A stretch of DNA of 64,000 nucleotides from contig NW_003314294.1 in the NCBI RefSeq assembly GCF_000143415.4, positions 1,230,013-1,294,012 on the forward strand, given 5' to 3'. Positions 47,572 to 59,541 of the stretch are shown one piece after another. The notes under the pieces were generated by a model, which worked only from the letters and a program-made list of their open reading frames with translations, searched no databases and was not told the origin of the DNA. Positions within the stretch are counted from its first letter, which is position 1, and each line of letters begins with the position of its first letter. The stretch is from Selaginella moellendorffii (taxonomy: Eukaryota > Streptophyta > Lycopodiopsida > Selaginellales > Selaginellaceae). The translations under genes were made by a program, and so were the position numbers.

Positions 47572-49460
47572 TTAAAATCCGGGGCTGAAAGCATGGAACC
47601 TCCAGTAGACAAGGCGCGCCCTGGCACCTCTCAAGGAGCTCCACTGCTTGCAAGCGATGGCCTCGGTCGCACTCTCGACGCTGGTGAATTCCACCAGAGC
47701 TTCCCTCCGCTTCCTCCCCTCCCTCGCCTGCGACACCTCCACCTTGACGATCACACCATGCTCCGCGAAGTGCCTCACCACGTCCACCTCTTGGATGTCC
47801 GGCACCAGGTTGGAGGCGTGGATCACCTTGGTCGGGGGGCAGCACTTCTTGGCATACGCGTACAGGAACCGGTTCCCAGTCCCCCAGCTGTAGAAATGCG
47901 TGTGAGGGTGCCGCAAGCATGAGTGATCTGATAGAGTGATCTCCATTTTCTTTCCAAACAGTGAAACTCCCTGCAACCACGCTTCAGCAGTGACAAGCAC
48001 AAGCTAAACTCGACATGATACCTTGAGGCAGGCCATCGCAAGGTCCGCTTGGAAGCCGTCGCTCATCTGTACCAGTGCGAGCTCTGGTTTCACAAAGGAG
48101 CCTTTGATTCGCAGGACATTTCCGTAGACCGAGAAGAGGTTGTACAGCTTGTGCTCGTTTATCATCTGCAAGCCACAAGCCACAAGCCACGGCGTTCAAG
48201 CTGTTCAGTCCTACGTAGTTGAAGGACCGCTGAGACGACCTCATACCCGCGTGTTTAGATTCGAGAGGAGCAGCACGCAGCGCTGGTTCGTTGTTGGACC
48301 TGAAGGCAACAGCCCGGAATTCCCTGGCTTGTAGCACAGCAAGACAAAAACGTATCAAACTCTGTACCGACATCGGACACCGGGTTTCATCAGGTGAGCG
48401 TTTCCTGCGCCGAGAATGGACGGAAACCTTGCACTTGGCAAAGAACTGTTCGTGAAGTCTCTGCCAGAAAAGAACCACCAGATATACATGACTGGGAGAA
48501 AAGAAAACCGGAACGTAGTACCTGGAAAGATCGTTATTGCATGCCACACGAACTTCGTCGGTCCTGGAAACGGGAGAAAGTGGAAGGACGAGTGACTAGA
48601 AAGGTACAAACTCACCTTGAGTATTGGATTTCCATAGTGCACGACCCGTTCAAGATCTTGCTTTTGTGGAGACGATGCTTGGCTTCACGAGCATCTCGTG
48701 GAGAAGCGTACTGGATGAGTGCCTGCGCAAGCACTGTGGAAGAAAGACATGAAAAGCCGCTATGAAACGAGGCAGGCCTACCAGTTGACTGAGGAAAGAT
48801 GGCAATCTTCTCGATGGGCCCGAAACTCTTGAAGGTCTGATGGAGGGCATCCACGGTAACGTGACACACCGAGTCTAGCATCGTCACTAGAAGGATTGGG
48901 CTGCATGTTTCCTGAGCTTGGCGCTCTTTAGCAAGAAAAAGAAAGCAAAGTGGTCGACTACCTCGGCCGGATAGAGCTCTTTACGAGCAGAGAACTGGAT
49001 GGAAACGTCCCTCCCCCTGAGAAGAGATCTCAGTTACGAGCGAAAAGGAGAATGCGAGCACTCCAACCTTACGGTTGCCTGGCGCGAAGCAAAGTGCCGG
49101 ATGACTAGAAAGGCCTTGGCGATATCTTGCATTTGAACAAAAGCCTTTCACAGCGAGAGCAAGGCAACAGTGAGCAACAAAGAAGCTCTCACTCGCTTAC
49201 TTGATTCCATGTCCTCAAGAGAACAATGCCGCTGACTCTTCCAAATGGGCGAACAAGCTCCACAAGATCGTCCTAGGTAGGAAACACAAACGATTCTTCT
49301 TCTTGCGACAATCCGATCGATCTCTTCTACTCACCTCGGCCACATCCTGCGCCAGGTTGCGGAGATGGAGCACCTTGCAGGGGGCAGGATTTGGGAGCTC
49401 GGGCTCGCGAGGATACGCGCCGCAAGCAAAGCGATGGTAGCAGCGCCTGGGACGAAGCAT
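47572..49460 (-). CDS. Polypyrimidine tract-binding-like protein, minus-strand paralogue
   Basis: Around ten exons. The start MLRPRRCYHRFACG is followed by CKVLHLRNLAQDVAE, the RNP2 strand of a first RNA-recognition motif, and VELVRPFGRVSGIVLL. A second RRM contains TVDALHQTFKSFGPIEKIAIF and a region with KSKILNGSCTMEIQYS. The third has HKLYNLFSVYGNVLRIKG and FQADLAMACLK. The fourth has KVIHASNLVPDIQEVDVVRH, FAEHGVIVKVEVS and ATEAIACKQWSSLRG. Four RRMs of this wording are typical of PTB-class splicing regulators. It may splice mRNA in the nucleus; the basic N terminus could instead be an organelle signal. It shares its layout with the plus-strand gene at 49550. Exon borders in 48000-49000 are approximate. 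Confidence 0.75.
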
Positions 49461-49549
49461 TCCCCCTTTAAAGCCTTTAAAACATACCTTTCGCTGTGAT
49501 TTAGGGTTTATCGATTAGGGTTTAAGGGTTATGTAGAGAGGGGCGAAGA
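49461..49549. promoter_or_regulatory. Head-to-head promoter of the PTB-like pair, with telo-boxes
   Basis: Only 89 bp lie between the two start codons. The stretch contains TTAGGGTTTA at 49501 and TTAGGGTTTAAGGGTTA at 49515, that is, repeated plant telo-box cores (AAACCCTA on the other strand), which are common near start sites of translation and RNA-processing genes. Confidence 0.65.
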
Positions 49550-51481
49550 ATGCACCAAGCTGCGCCGCGGCGCCTGCTCGTCAGGAGCGCAGATCTCTTC
49601 TTCTCCAGGCGCTACTGTGCTTCTCCTGCCGCTGGCGCTCTAGAATCCAAATCGCTCGACGAGAATGGATCAAAGCTCGAGCTGGAGCCGTCCAAGGTCT
49701 TACATTTTCGCAATCTCACGCCATACATAAGACGGATGAGCGGTCTAGATCGCAGAAAAGAAGATAACATAAGGATTTCGGATTTGTTTTGCCAGGGTGA
49801 GCTTGAGAAACTGGTTCGTCCTTTTGGAAGCGTGACGAGTTACCGATTGACGACAAGGACTCAGGTGTGTACTTGTCAACAGAGAAGCTCAAAGGATCAT
49901 TTCGTGTCTTTCTTTCAGGCGCTCTTGGAGATGAAAAATGTGAAGCAGGCTAAGAAGGTCGTTGATCACTTTTCCTCGGAAAAGGCACGCGTGAAGTAAG
50001 TGATTTTTGTCTCCTTTTCCGTTTGTTCCAATTGCGTGAAAACAGGAAAGCAGAAATCTATGTTGGATTCTCACGGTTTCAAGAGCTAGAAAAGGATGTG
50101 TCCCGTCTAGCTGATCCGGTTCGTGCTAGACGTATAGCGTAAAGCCATCTAAAATCCAAACATTCTTTTGCAGAAACAAGGCCCGAGCAGCAAAGTCCTT
50201 GCAGTGACTGTTACCAATCCAATTTATCCTATCGACGTGTATGTGCTGCACAGGGTGTTCAGCCCCCATGGCAGCGTTGAGAAGATAACCATATCCCGCA
50301 AGCTTGGTAAGTTTGTATCACACTTCCGCGTGATGTCTTATGGAATCTATTCGCGTGCAGGTATTTGCGGGTACATACAATTCGATTCCGTAAAAACTGC
50401 TGCTCACGTCAAAGATCTTCTCAATGATCGTCACATTTTCGATGGTTGCTGTAAGATGGAAATACAATATGCCAAGTGTGTGCCTTGTCTGTTTCTTCAC
50501 TTCATCCTTTCTAATCGATAATGTTTTTTAAGGTCCCAGGAACTTGGAGTGTATTTCAATGATGACAACAACAGGTAGAGAGCTCCATGCCAGGCCCAAG
50601 CTCTCAGGCTAATCGTTTCTGTGCAGGGACTTCAAGGACACTTCCATTCCTTCAAGAGTACGGAGCGATCCATCGATTCTGGGTGCTCCGCCCGTTGAAA
50701 GTGTACCGGCACTAACTGCAGAGGACGCGGCCGCTGGAGCACCAGCCGTTGTTCCCACGCCTTTCATCGGCCGGCGGAAGCGGGTTGTGCGCGTGTCCAA
50801 CTTGAACGTCGAGGTAATCTTCTCCTTCTGGAAGTTCGGCTGATTCTTATGCTTGGACTTGCAGAAAGTTGATGAGGACAAGCTCTTCAATCTCTTTTCT
50901 CCATATGGAAAGATAAGAAAGGTGCAGGTGATAAAAGTCACCGGTCAGGGCCTGATAGAGATGAGCGACGCGTTTCAAGCGGAACTGGCGTCGGCCTGTC
51001 TCAAGGTAACTTCCTCCCTTTATGGAGACATGTTCAAAACTAACGTCGGCTACCATGGCTACAGGGTGCGCGGGTTTTCGAGAAAGAACTGGACACTGTG
51101 GTTGTAGACAAGGAGCTTAATCTCAACCAGAGCCGGGACTACACAGACGCGCACGACAACATTTTCTTTCCCAGCTTTGTGAGAAACTGTCGCGGTCCCT
51201 CGCCAACAATTTACGTGTGGGGACTCCCTTCAGGTGTCACCGATGCAGAGCTCATCACTCACTTTTCCCCGCATGGCGAGATAGCTGCCACTGAGGTGTT
51301 TGCATCCGAGGAAGGGAAGCCGCGAGCACGAGTTCGATTTGCTACCAAAGAACAAGCAACCGAAGCTGTCGCTTGCAAGCAGTACAGCGTTGTCAATGGC
51401 TCCACGATCCGGCTCGCTTTTGCGATCAATGGGAAACCAAAGAAAACGTCTAGCAGTAACGCAGCGGAGGCTGGAGACTAG
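49550..51481 (+). CDS. Polypyrimidine tract-binding-like protein, plus-strand paralogue
   Basis: About ten exons. The start MHQAAPRRLLVRSADLFFSR is Arg-rich and lacks acidic residues, consistent with a mitochondrial presequence. RRM1: SKVLHFRNLTPYIRR then LEKLVRPFGSVTSYRL. RRM2: VLAVTVTNPIYPIDVYVLHR, VFSPHGSVEKITISRK, RHIFDGCCKMEIQYA. RRM3: RVVRVSNLNVEKVDEDKLFN, LFSPYGKIRKVQVIK. RRM4: PTIYVWGLPSGVTDAELITH, FSPHGEIAATEVFASEEG, ATEAVACKQYSVVNG. The order and wording match the minus-strand gene at 47572, so the two are an inverted duplicate pair. The stop is TAG 51479-51481. The plus copy keeps longer linkers than its neighbour. Function is inferred as RNA binding and splicing control, possibly organellar. 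Confidence 0.78.
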
Positions 51482-51709
51482 CCGAAAGAGAAAGAGGTAC
51501 TTCCAAGCTTTCATAAATTCAACGTGTGGACTAAACCATACCAATGACCATTTCTCCTTGGTTGCAGATGTCAACGTTTCTCTCTTGCCTTCGACAGAGA
51601 AGCTGCGAATTGGAACTTTCTACGATTATGCATCACTGTGATGTCCATTTTTGACTTCGCGCAGATTAAAAGGTGTATGTTTCGGCGCACAGCCATCTGA
51701 GAGTTTGCC

Positions 51710-52323
51710 ATGGAGGGACAATCATCAAAGTATCTGATGGCTTGGCTTTTGATAGTAACAATCGAGGTCCACTTCTTGGCAGCGGGGTGTCGGCTGCTAG
51801 AGCACGAGATCACTTCTCGGGCAGTCGTGGAAGCTTCGGTCTATTGCGAGATTTGCCACGAAGGGCGCAGCATCAAGAACATAGCACTGCCTGGTCCGTA
51901 CTATCTCCATCTCTATAAGTTCCACCAGTTCTAGTGGAGTTTACATTCTCGGCATGGTTTGATCCAGGTGTTGTTGCGTTCCTGGAGTGCAATGGTGCTC
52001 GTGTCAGTGGCAGTAGCACCACGGACTCGTCCGGGAAATGGTCGGTGGATGTTCCCAGCGGCTACAACTTGGAGAGGGATTGCCGGGTGTCCGTGCTCGA
52101 GCGCCCAAGTGGCTGTGGCTTATCGCCGGCCTCCAGCTCCATGCCAGACGTGAGACCGATCATACGAACGAGCAGCGATGGCAGGAGATTTACCGCGGCC
52201 GAGCCTTTCGTTTACAACTCTCGCGATTGTGGCGAGAATGCGTATCGCCCAAGAAGCGCTCGCGCTCTTGCGGCCTCCACGAATGCACTCAGCCTTGGCC
52301 CCCCGGATCCACCGCAGCCTTAG
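51710..52323 (+). CDS. Pollen Ole e 1-like secreted protein
   Basis: Two exons, 51710-51893 and 51967-52323. A hydrophobic leader (YLMAWLLIVTIEVHFLAAGC) is a likely signal peptide. The domain reads VVEASVYCEICHEGRS, then VAFLECNGARV, TTDSSGKWSVDVPSGYN, CRVSVLERPSGCGL. The spaced cysteines and the SGKWSVDVPSG turn are those of the Ole e 1/extensin-like domain (Pollen_Ole_e_I), found in cell-wall and pollen allergen proteins. The C-terminal tail is Ser/Pro-rich and ends GPPDPPQP. The role is unknown in detail; such proteins act in cell-wall structure or tip growth. Two in-frame ATGs precede the leader core; the first is used here. Confidence 0.8.
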
Positions 52324-52505
52324 ACCTTCTCATGACAGCTCGATTCGATACTGTATATTTCTCGTGATTCTTTTTTGAGTAAAGCATATTGTTGTATTCA
52401 AAAAATATGCCGAGTGTACGGAAGGGATATACCGCGGTCCGAGCTTGAAATGCGGGCTTGTTTTTTATAGGGCGGCGGCGGCGGCGAGAAGAGGAAGAGG
52501 AGGCG

Positions 52506-54578
52506 ATGAGGTGGGAAGAGGTGGCCAAGGAGCGCGCAACGGGCAGAAGAATCCGTCCAGGCAAGCGATGGGGTCACACGCTCACTGCCGTCAACAATGG
52601 CAAGCGCCTCTTTCTCTTTGGCGGCTATGGCAAGATCGAGACGAGCCACGTCCATGTCTTCGATTCTGGTGAGTGGATCAGATGGAAAAATTCCTTCCTT
52701 CTTACACTGTTTCTTCGTTGTTTTGGATTGAATTTGTTTCTGGCAGTGACAAAGTCGTGGAGCAAGCCTTTTCTGAAGGGCACGCTGCCAGCTCCCCGCG
52801 ACAGCCATACATGCACAGCGGCGGGATCCAAGCTCTTTGTTTTCGGTGGCACCGATGGCACGACTCCGCTGAACGAGCTCTACGTTCTTGACACGAGTAA
52901 CTTCTCGACCAACTCCTAGAGCTTCCTTTCATGCAATGCGCTCTAGTCTTATCTTCTAGAGTAACTCTGTCATGCAATGCAGCAACTTACACTTGGACAA
53001 AACCCGACACCAGTGGCGACATACCAGCGGCGAGAGAAGGACACAGTGCTGCTCTGGTTGGCGACGACCTCTACGTGTTTGGCGGCTGCGGCAAGAAGAA
53101 ACAAGGCCAGGCTCAAGAAGTCTACTATGACGATCTCTATGCGCTCAGCACGAGTAAGTCCTTAACTTTGTCCTTCTCACAGTGAAGATGAGCTTTTGTT
53201 TGTGTGCGTAGCTTCATGTGTGTGGAGGAAAGTTTTGACATCGGGCCCTCGGCCTTGCTCAAGAGACAGCCACTCTATGTCGTGCTTTGGAAACAAGCTC
53301 GTTCTTTTCGGAGGAGAGGATGTGCTCAACACGTACTTGGCGGACATCTACATTCTCGATGTAGGTAAGACGTGCCCGATGAATTTCTCTTGTGAAGATT
53401 AGATTTGTCGACTGCAGGAAGCTTGGAGTGGTCGAGGCTGGAAACGCGTGGCGTGAAGCCGGCTCCGAGGGCCGGTCACGCGGCCGAGCGTATTGGCGAC
53501 AACTTGATCATCTTTGGTGGCTTTGCGGACAAACGAACGCTTTTCGACGATGTTTACGTTCTTGATCTACGTAAGTTGGAACCTTTTTCTTTGTCTGCCT
53601 TTCCGTTTCATAGCGTCATGTCTATCTAACCTGGTCTTAACACACCTAGTTTTCCAGTGAGTGGTGAGTGGCACAAGCCAGAAGTCACGGGAAACGGGCC
53701 CTCTCACCGCTTCTCTCTCGCAAGCGATCTGATCGATCCGGAAAGAGGTGTTGTCGCACTTTACGGTGGATGTAACGGGGAGCTTGAAGCACTTCCTGAG
53801 ATGTTCTTCTTGCACACAGGTATCGCACTAAATTGTCATCACTTTTTTCTTTCTACAACATTTTTGCAGATCTTGTGACTTCTACTACTTCGAATCAGCA
53901 ACAGGAATGTGATGGTTCACAGCAGCAACAACAAGTGCATGAACAGCCGGAGGTGTCGTTTAAGAGGGACTTGAGAGTCAGACGGAACACAAGGCAAGCT
54001 TCTTCGTCCACTTCCTCGTCCAGCTCGTCTGACAGCGAGCCAAGCTTGAAACGCCCAAAACTAAGCGGTGAGTTTTCAAGTTTCATATCTTTTCTGCCCG
54101 GGAAACTATGAGACCCTCTTGCAGACGGACCAGAAACAAAGACCACTGCTCGAGCGGTCCAGATCCCTTCTCCTTATAGCGTCAAGCCAGTGGCCGAGAA
54201 GATCTTCCAAGGCAAGATCACAAGCGTTTTTCATTACGGATATACGCTCGAAACCAGAATAGATGGCAAGCCTTTCCGTGGCGTGCTCTTCTCGTACAAA
54301 CCAGGATTCACAGAGGCCGTAGAGTCATACTTGGCAACAGCAAAAACGAGGCAAGTCTTTGTACAGTTTCCATGTCATCTCCTTTGCGAGTGTTTGCTTT
54401 GCTTGCCAGGCCAGAGACGAATGAAAGAGTGGAAGATTTCCACGAGAAGCCATCGCTACTAGGAGAGAGCGAATCAGTATTCTATCCTCCTCCTCCAATC
54501 TCTCCGCGTAAGTACAGGGATCTACTGGGGAGTAGCAGCAATCCTTTCTTGAATGACCTTGCATGGCACTCGACGTGA
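52506..54578 (+). CDS. Kelch-repeat protein with a GYxLxTxIxG C-terminal module
   Basis: Around nine exons. The start MRWEEVAKERATGRR precedes six Kelch blades with FGG turns: LFLFGGYGK, LFVFGGTDG, LYVFGGCGK, LVLFGGEDV, LIIFGGFAD and VALYGGCNG. A Gln- and Ser-rich linker (residues around 350-400) follows. The end has KPVAEKIFQGKITSVFHYGY and TRIDGKPFRGVLFSYKPGF, which resembles the small C-terminal module seen in plant ARID-HMG proteins (GYLVTV then GVLY). I infer that resemblance; it is not established for this protein. Kelch propellers bind partner proteins. A nuclear role is possible because the linker contains KRPKLS. The last exon ends NPFLNDLAWHST at 54576-54578. Confidence 0.75.
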
Positions 54579-54676
54579 TTGAATGCGTAAAAATCAATGT
54601 GGATAAGTACAGTTTCCTTCTTTCGCGTAGCAACATCGAAGGGCCAAAAAAATCACCCATCTAAGTTAAAGAAAAA

Positions 54677-54747
54677 TGCACTGCCCGGGAATCGAACCCG
54701 GGTCTGTACCGTGGCAGGGTACTATTCTACCACTAGACCAGCAGTGC
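54677..54747 (-). tRNA. tRNA-Gly (anticodon GCC)
   Basis: Read on the minus strand, the 71-base gene has a GCACTGC/GCAGTGC acceptor pair, a D arm with TGGTCTAGTGGTA, an anticodon loop CTGCCAC (anticodon GCC, 54713-54715), and the T arm CCCGGGTTCGAATCCCGGG. It has no intron, and CCA is not encoded, as in nuclear tRNA genes. It lies between the Kelch and ABC genes. Confidence 0.97.
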
Positions 54748-55010
54748 TCTGTGTTTATAGGAGCTTCTTAATTTACACCCTGTTGAAGAGGAAGATGAGG
54801 AGCTCACAAACTTTAAAAATCACCAAATCTTTTAAAAGGGAAAACACTCTTGGGATGTTGCATAGTTCTCTGCTGGGGTTCGTCACGCGGCAAACAAGAT
54901 GCTGCCTCAAATGATCGTGGCAGTTGTGACTAATGTAAACTTTGATAGAATCAAAGCTAATTAAAGCGCTTACGCCCTTATTTTCGTTGTCTGGTGTTGT
55001 CAAAGTTTTG

Positions 55011-58000
55011 ATGGAGACGAGAGAAGAGAACGATCCAGAGCTGCGACAGCCACTGCTGTGGCAAGGGCAAGCGCAAGCAAGTGATGGCGACGAGCAGCAA
55101 GCTCCGTACACAAAGGCGGGGCTCCTCAGCTTGGCCACCTTCTCGTGGGTGGCGCCTCTGCTGAAAGTGGGATCAAAAAGGGCCCTGGAATCCAAAGACT
55201 TGCCCAAGCTCGCACCCAGCGAGAGTGCCGCGGCGGTGCACCAGCTGATGAGCAGGGCATGGCAGGCAAACGCAAGCTCATCCTACCGCCTCTCTAGGAG
55301 CTTGGTGAGCATTCTATGGAGGAACTTGGCGGTGGCATCGGCGCTACAGCTGGTGGCGATGGTGTGCTCCTACACTGGACCTTACCTCATGGACGACCTG
55401 GTGCAGAGCTTGGGCGGGGCTGAAGGCAAGTCCCTCGTCATGCTAGCGCTCATCCTGCTGCTATCGGGGCTTGTTGGGGGATGGGCACAGAGCCAGGGGC
55501 TCATACAAGGCCAGATCATCGAGCTGAGGAGCAAGTCGGCACTCACGGGTTTGCTCTACCTCAAGGGCCTGCGTCTCTCCAGCACCTCGCGGCAGGCTCA
55601 TGGCAGCGGTGACATCGTCAACTACATGGCCGTCGACACCGCTGGGGTGGCCAGCTGCTTGGAGTTCATCCACCATCTCTGGCGGCTGCCTCTCGAGGTG
55701 GTCCTGGCGCTGCTCATCCTCTACAAGAGCGTCGGTATCGCGGCGATCGCGACTCTGGTGGCGACCGTGGCCACCGTCGCCGTGAACCTGCCTTATACAA
55801 GCATGCAGGATGGATACCAGGCACAGATCATGAAGGCCAAGGACGTGAGGATGCGAGCCACAGCCGAGTGCTTGCGGAGCATGAAGATCCTCAAGTTGCA
55901 AGCCTGGGAAGAGGGTTATCTCAACAAGCTGGAAGCTCTGAGGAGAACAGAGTATGACTGGCTCAGAAAGATCTCGTATAACCGGGCTGTCTCCATCTTC
56001 CTCTTCTACATCTCGCCGGCATTTGTTGGGATCATCACCTTCGGGACTTGCATACTTCTCAAGGTACCCCTCACGACAGGCAGGGTCCTCTCAGCATTGG
56101 CTACGTTCAGAGTTCTCCAGGCGCCTCTGAGCAGCTTCCCCGACACTTTGTCCGTACTCGCACAGGCAAGGGTCTCTCTCCGCAGGCTGTCCAGTTTCTT
56201 GCTGGAAGAGGAACTCCAAGCTGATGCTGTTTCCCAACTGCCCAGGGCTGGTGCAGGCGAGTTTGCTGTCCAAGTTCAAGGGGGTGCCTTCAGCTGGGAT
56301 GGCTCTCCAGAGAAGCTCTCGCTCTCTAACATCCACTTTCACGTGTGGGAGGGCGCTACTGTGGCAGTGTGCGGCATGGTGGGTTCTGGAAAGTCAACCT
56401 TACTCTCCTGCTTGCTGGGACAAGTGCCAAAACTTGCGGGAAAGGTAAACGTTTATATAATTGGATGCCAACATTGACTCGACCTTGACTCGACTCGAAA
56501 ATCTCATGTTTTTTCATGCACGCAGGTCGAGCTGCATGGGAAAGTTGCGTATGTTGGGCAAACTGCGTGGATACAGAGTGGGAAGGTTCAGGACAACGTG
56601 CTCTTTGGAAGTCCTTTGGATCAGTCCAGGTATGACAAAGTTCTGGAAATGTGCCAATTGAAAAAGGACTTGGAGGTACTTCCTTATGGTGACCAAACAG
56701 AGATTGGTGAGAGAGGCATAAACCTCAGTGGTGGACAAAAGCAGAGGATTCAGATTGCTCGTGCTCTATACCAAGACGCTGATATCTACTTGCTTGACGA
56801 TCCTTTCAGTGCTGTCGACATTGAGACTGGAACTCACATGTTCAAGGTTCGACGGAGCTAACTCTGTATTGCGTCTCTCCCTCCATATATGCGTATATAC
56901 TCATTTCAAACCTCACATGTACAGGAAATCATCCTTAAAGCGCTAGCGTCCAAGACAGTGGTGTTAGTAACTCATCAAGTGGAGTTCCTGGCTGTTGCTG
57001 ACTCGATACTGGTAAGTGAAAGCGGTTCGCTCTTGCAGATTTGCTTGTCTTTTTCTGACGATCGAAAGTTCTCAGGTTCTCAAAGATGGCTGCATCACGC
57101 AGCAGGGGACATACCAAGAGTTGCTGAAGAGTCAAGCTGACTTCAACACGCTGGTGCATGCACATAACAAGGCGATGGAGTCTGTAGATCAGAGTTCAAA
57201 GTCTCAGCAAGTTCTGCCCGCCGCCGCTGACGACAACGCTGCTGCTGGTACCATGAGTCCGCAGCCAAAACAGGCGAACCAATTGCAACAGCTGGTTAAG
57301 GAAGAGGAGCGCGAGCAGGGCAGCACACACTTGGCACTGTACTGGAGTTACTGCACAGCTTACTACAAAGGTGCCCTGATTCCGCTGATAGCCATTGGGC
57401 CGCTAGCGTTCCAGGTGTTTCAGCTTGCTGGCAACTGGTGGATGGCAGCAACCTCACAGCTTTCGGTTGCCGCAGCCAAGCTTATCGGTGTCTATGTGGC
57501 GTTGACACTCGGGGGATCACTCTTATTTCTTGGAAGGATGGTACTGATAGCCATTATGGGCCTGGGAACATCACAGATTTTCTTCTTCAACATGCTCAAC
57601 CATATTTTCCATGCACCCATGTCCTTCTTCGACTCCACTCCAGCCGGTCGCATTCTCAGCAGGGTAAGCACATTGTTTGTTTCTTCTTGTTCACATTGAG
57701 CTATCACTTGTTTTTGACAGGCATCTTCTGATCAGAGCGCTCTAGACCTGGACGTACCATTTCGGATTGGTGGTCTTGCAAACTCAACCACGCATTTCAT
57801 ATTTGTGGTTGGAGTGCTGTCGCAATCTGTGTGGCAAGTTTCAGTCGTGTTTGTGCCTGTGGCGATCCTCTGCGTCAAGCTCCAGGTGCGTGATTGATGA
57901 ACACAAATGCTTGGTTATGATCTTTCTTATCACAGAGGTACTACATGGCATCAGCTAGAGAACTGGCAAGACTTCAAGGCACGCAGAAAGCTCCCATTAT

Positions 58001-59436
58001 TCACCACTTTTCCGAGTCACTAGCTGGGGTAGCCACCATCCGAGGATTCGATCAGGAAGAGCGCTTCGCGAAACGCAGCTTTGCACTCATAGACGACTTT
58101 TCTCGGCCGGATTTCTATTCCACCGGAGCCATGGCGTGGGCGACCCTGCGACTCGAGTTCTTAACCAACATCATGTTCGCCGTCTTTTTGTTCACGCTCG
58201 TCTACTTGTCAGGCAGTGTCGATCCAAGTAAGTTTCTCCACTTTTGTGTTGTGACATCTTATTGCGAACGGACGGCATGCACAGGTTTAGCGGGGCTGGC
58301 AGTGACGTATGGGTTGAACATGGATCTCCCGTGGGTCCTCTGGTGTTTATGTACTGTGGAGAAGGTGATCATATCCGTGGAGAGAATTCAGCAGTACAGT
58401 TGCCTTCCGAGTGAGGCTTCATGGAAAGTCCAAGCAACGAAGCCTTCAGAGAGCTGGCCTTCAGATGGAACTGTGGAGCTCGTCGACTTGCAGGTTCGAA
58501 GCTGCTAGTTCACTGCTCAAATGATGACCAAAAACACTCGAACAGGTGCGCTATACAGATACCTCCCCACTTGTCTTGCACGGCATCACTTGCAAGTTTC
58601 CGGGAGGTAAGAAGACTGGAGTTGTGGGACGAACGGGTAGCGGCAAGTCGACGCTCATCCAGGCCATCTTCCGAGTGATTGAGCCAGCGGGAGGGAGGAT
58701 CATTATCGATGGTGTTGACATAAGTCGACTGGGGCTTCATGACCTGCGTTCAAGGCTGAGCATCATTCCTCAAGATCCCGTGCTCTTTGAAGGCACTGTT
58801 CGCTACAACTTGGATCCACTCGGTCGCCATAGTGATGCTGAGCTCTGGGAGGTGAGACAAATTTGTTTTGTTTGATCTGATCTTACTGTGCTGTCTTTTC
58901 TTTGCAAGGCACTGGACAAGTCTGAGCTTGGCGACTTGGTACGCAACAAGGAGGGCAAACTTGAGGCATCTGGTACAGTCTACACCCGAGTCTACGTTCG
59001 ATCTCGTACATCGCTTTAAAACTCGTGCGTTTTTCCAGTCTCAGAGAATGGAGAGAACTGGAGTGTGGGGCAGCGCCAGCTCTTGTGCCTAGGGAGGGTG
59101 ATGCTCAAGCGTGCCCGAGTTTTGGTGCTGGATGAAGCTACTGCTTCCGTGGATACTGCGACTGCTGCGGTCCTTCAGTCGACCATTTCGAAGGAGTTCA
59201 CTGGCTGCACCGTCATTACCATCGCTCACAGGCTGCCTACAGTCATTGGCAGTGATCTCGTCCTCGTCCTAAGCGATGGTAAGCAACTCTGTTTCTCTCT
59301 TTCCAGGCCTAAGAGAGATAACTTTGTAGGACGAGTGGTGGAGTATGATGAACCCACGAAACTGCTTGACAAGGGCTCTTCACATTTTAGCAAGCTCGTC
59401 AGCGAGTACTCTGCGAGCAAGATTTGTAGCACTTAG
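55011..59436 (+). CDS. ABC transporter, subfamily C (MRP-type), short N terminus
   Basis: About a dozen exons; the first, 55011 to about 56444, has no intron. The start [20 protein letters not shown] leads straight into [20 protein letters not shown], the usual start of the ABCC core, so the extra TMD0 of many plant ABCCs is absent. NBD1: Walker [13 protein letters not shown], signature [16 protein letters not shown], Walker [16 protein letters not shown]2 follows. NBD2: Walker [13 protein letters not shown], signature [12 protein letters not shown], Walker [13 protein letters not shown]. Both sites look active, and the NBD2 signature is the usual degenerate ABCC form. Family members move glutathione and other conjugates, or chlorophyll catabolites, into the vacuole. 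Substrate is unknown. The stop TAG is at 59434-59436. Confidence 0.9.
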
Positions 59437-59541
59437 CATTAAACCTGTCATGACCACATCACCGCATGAACTATCCGGCATCCGATGTGACAATATAGTT
59501 AAGAATCGCTATACATGATAACGTAAAGAAGATAACTTTGA

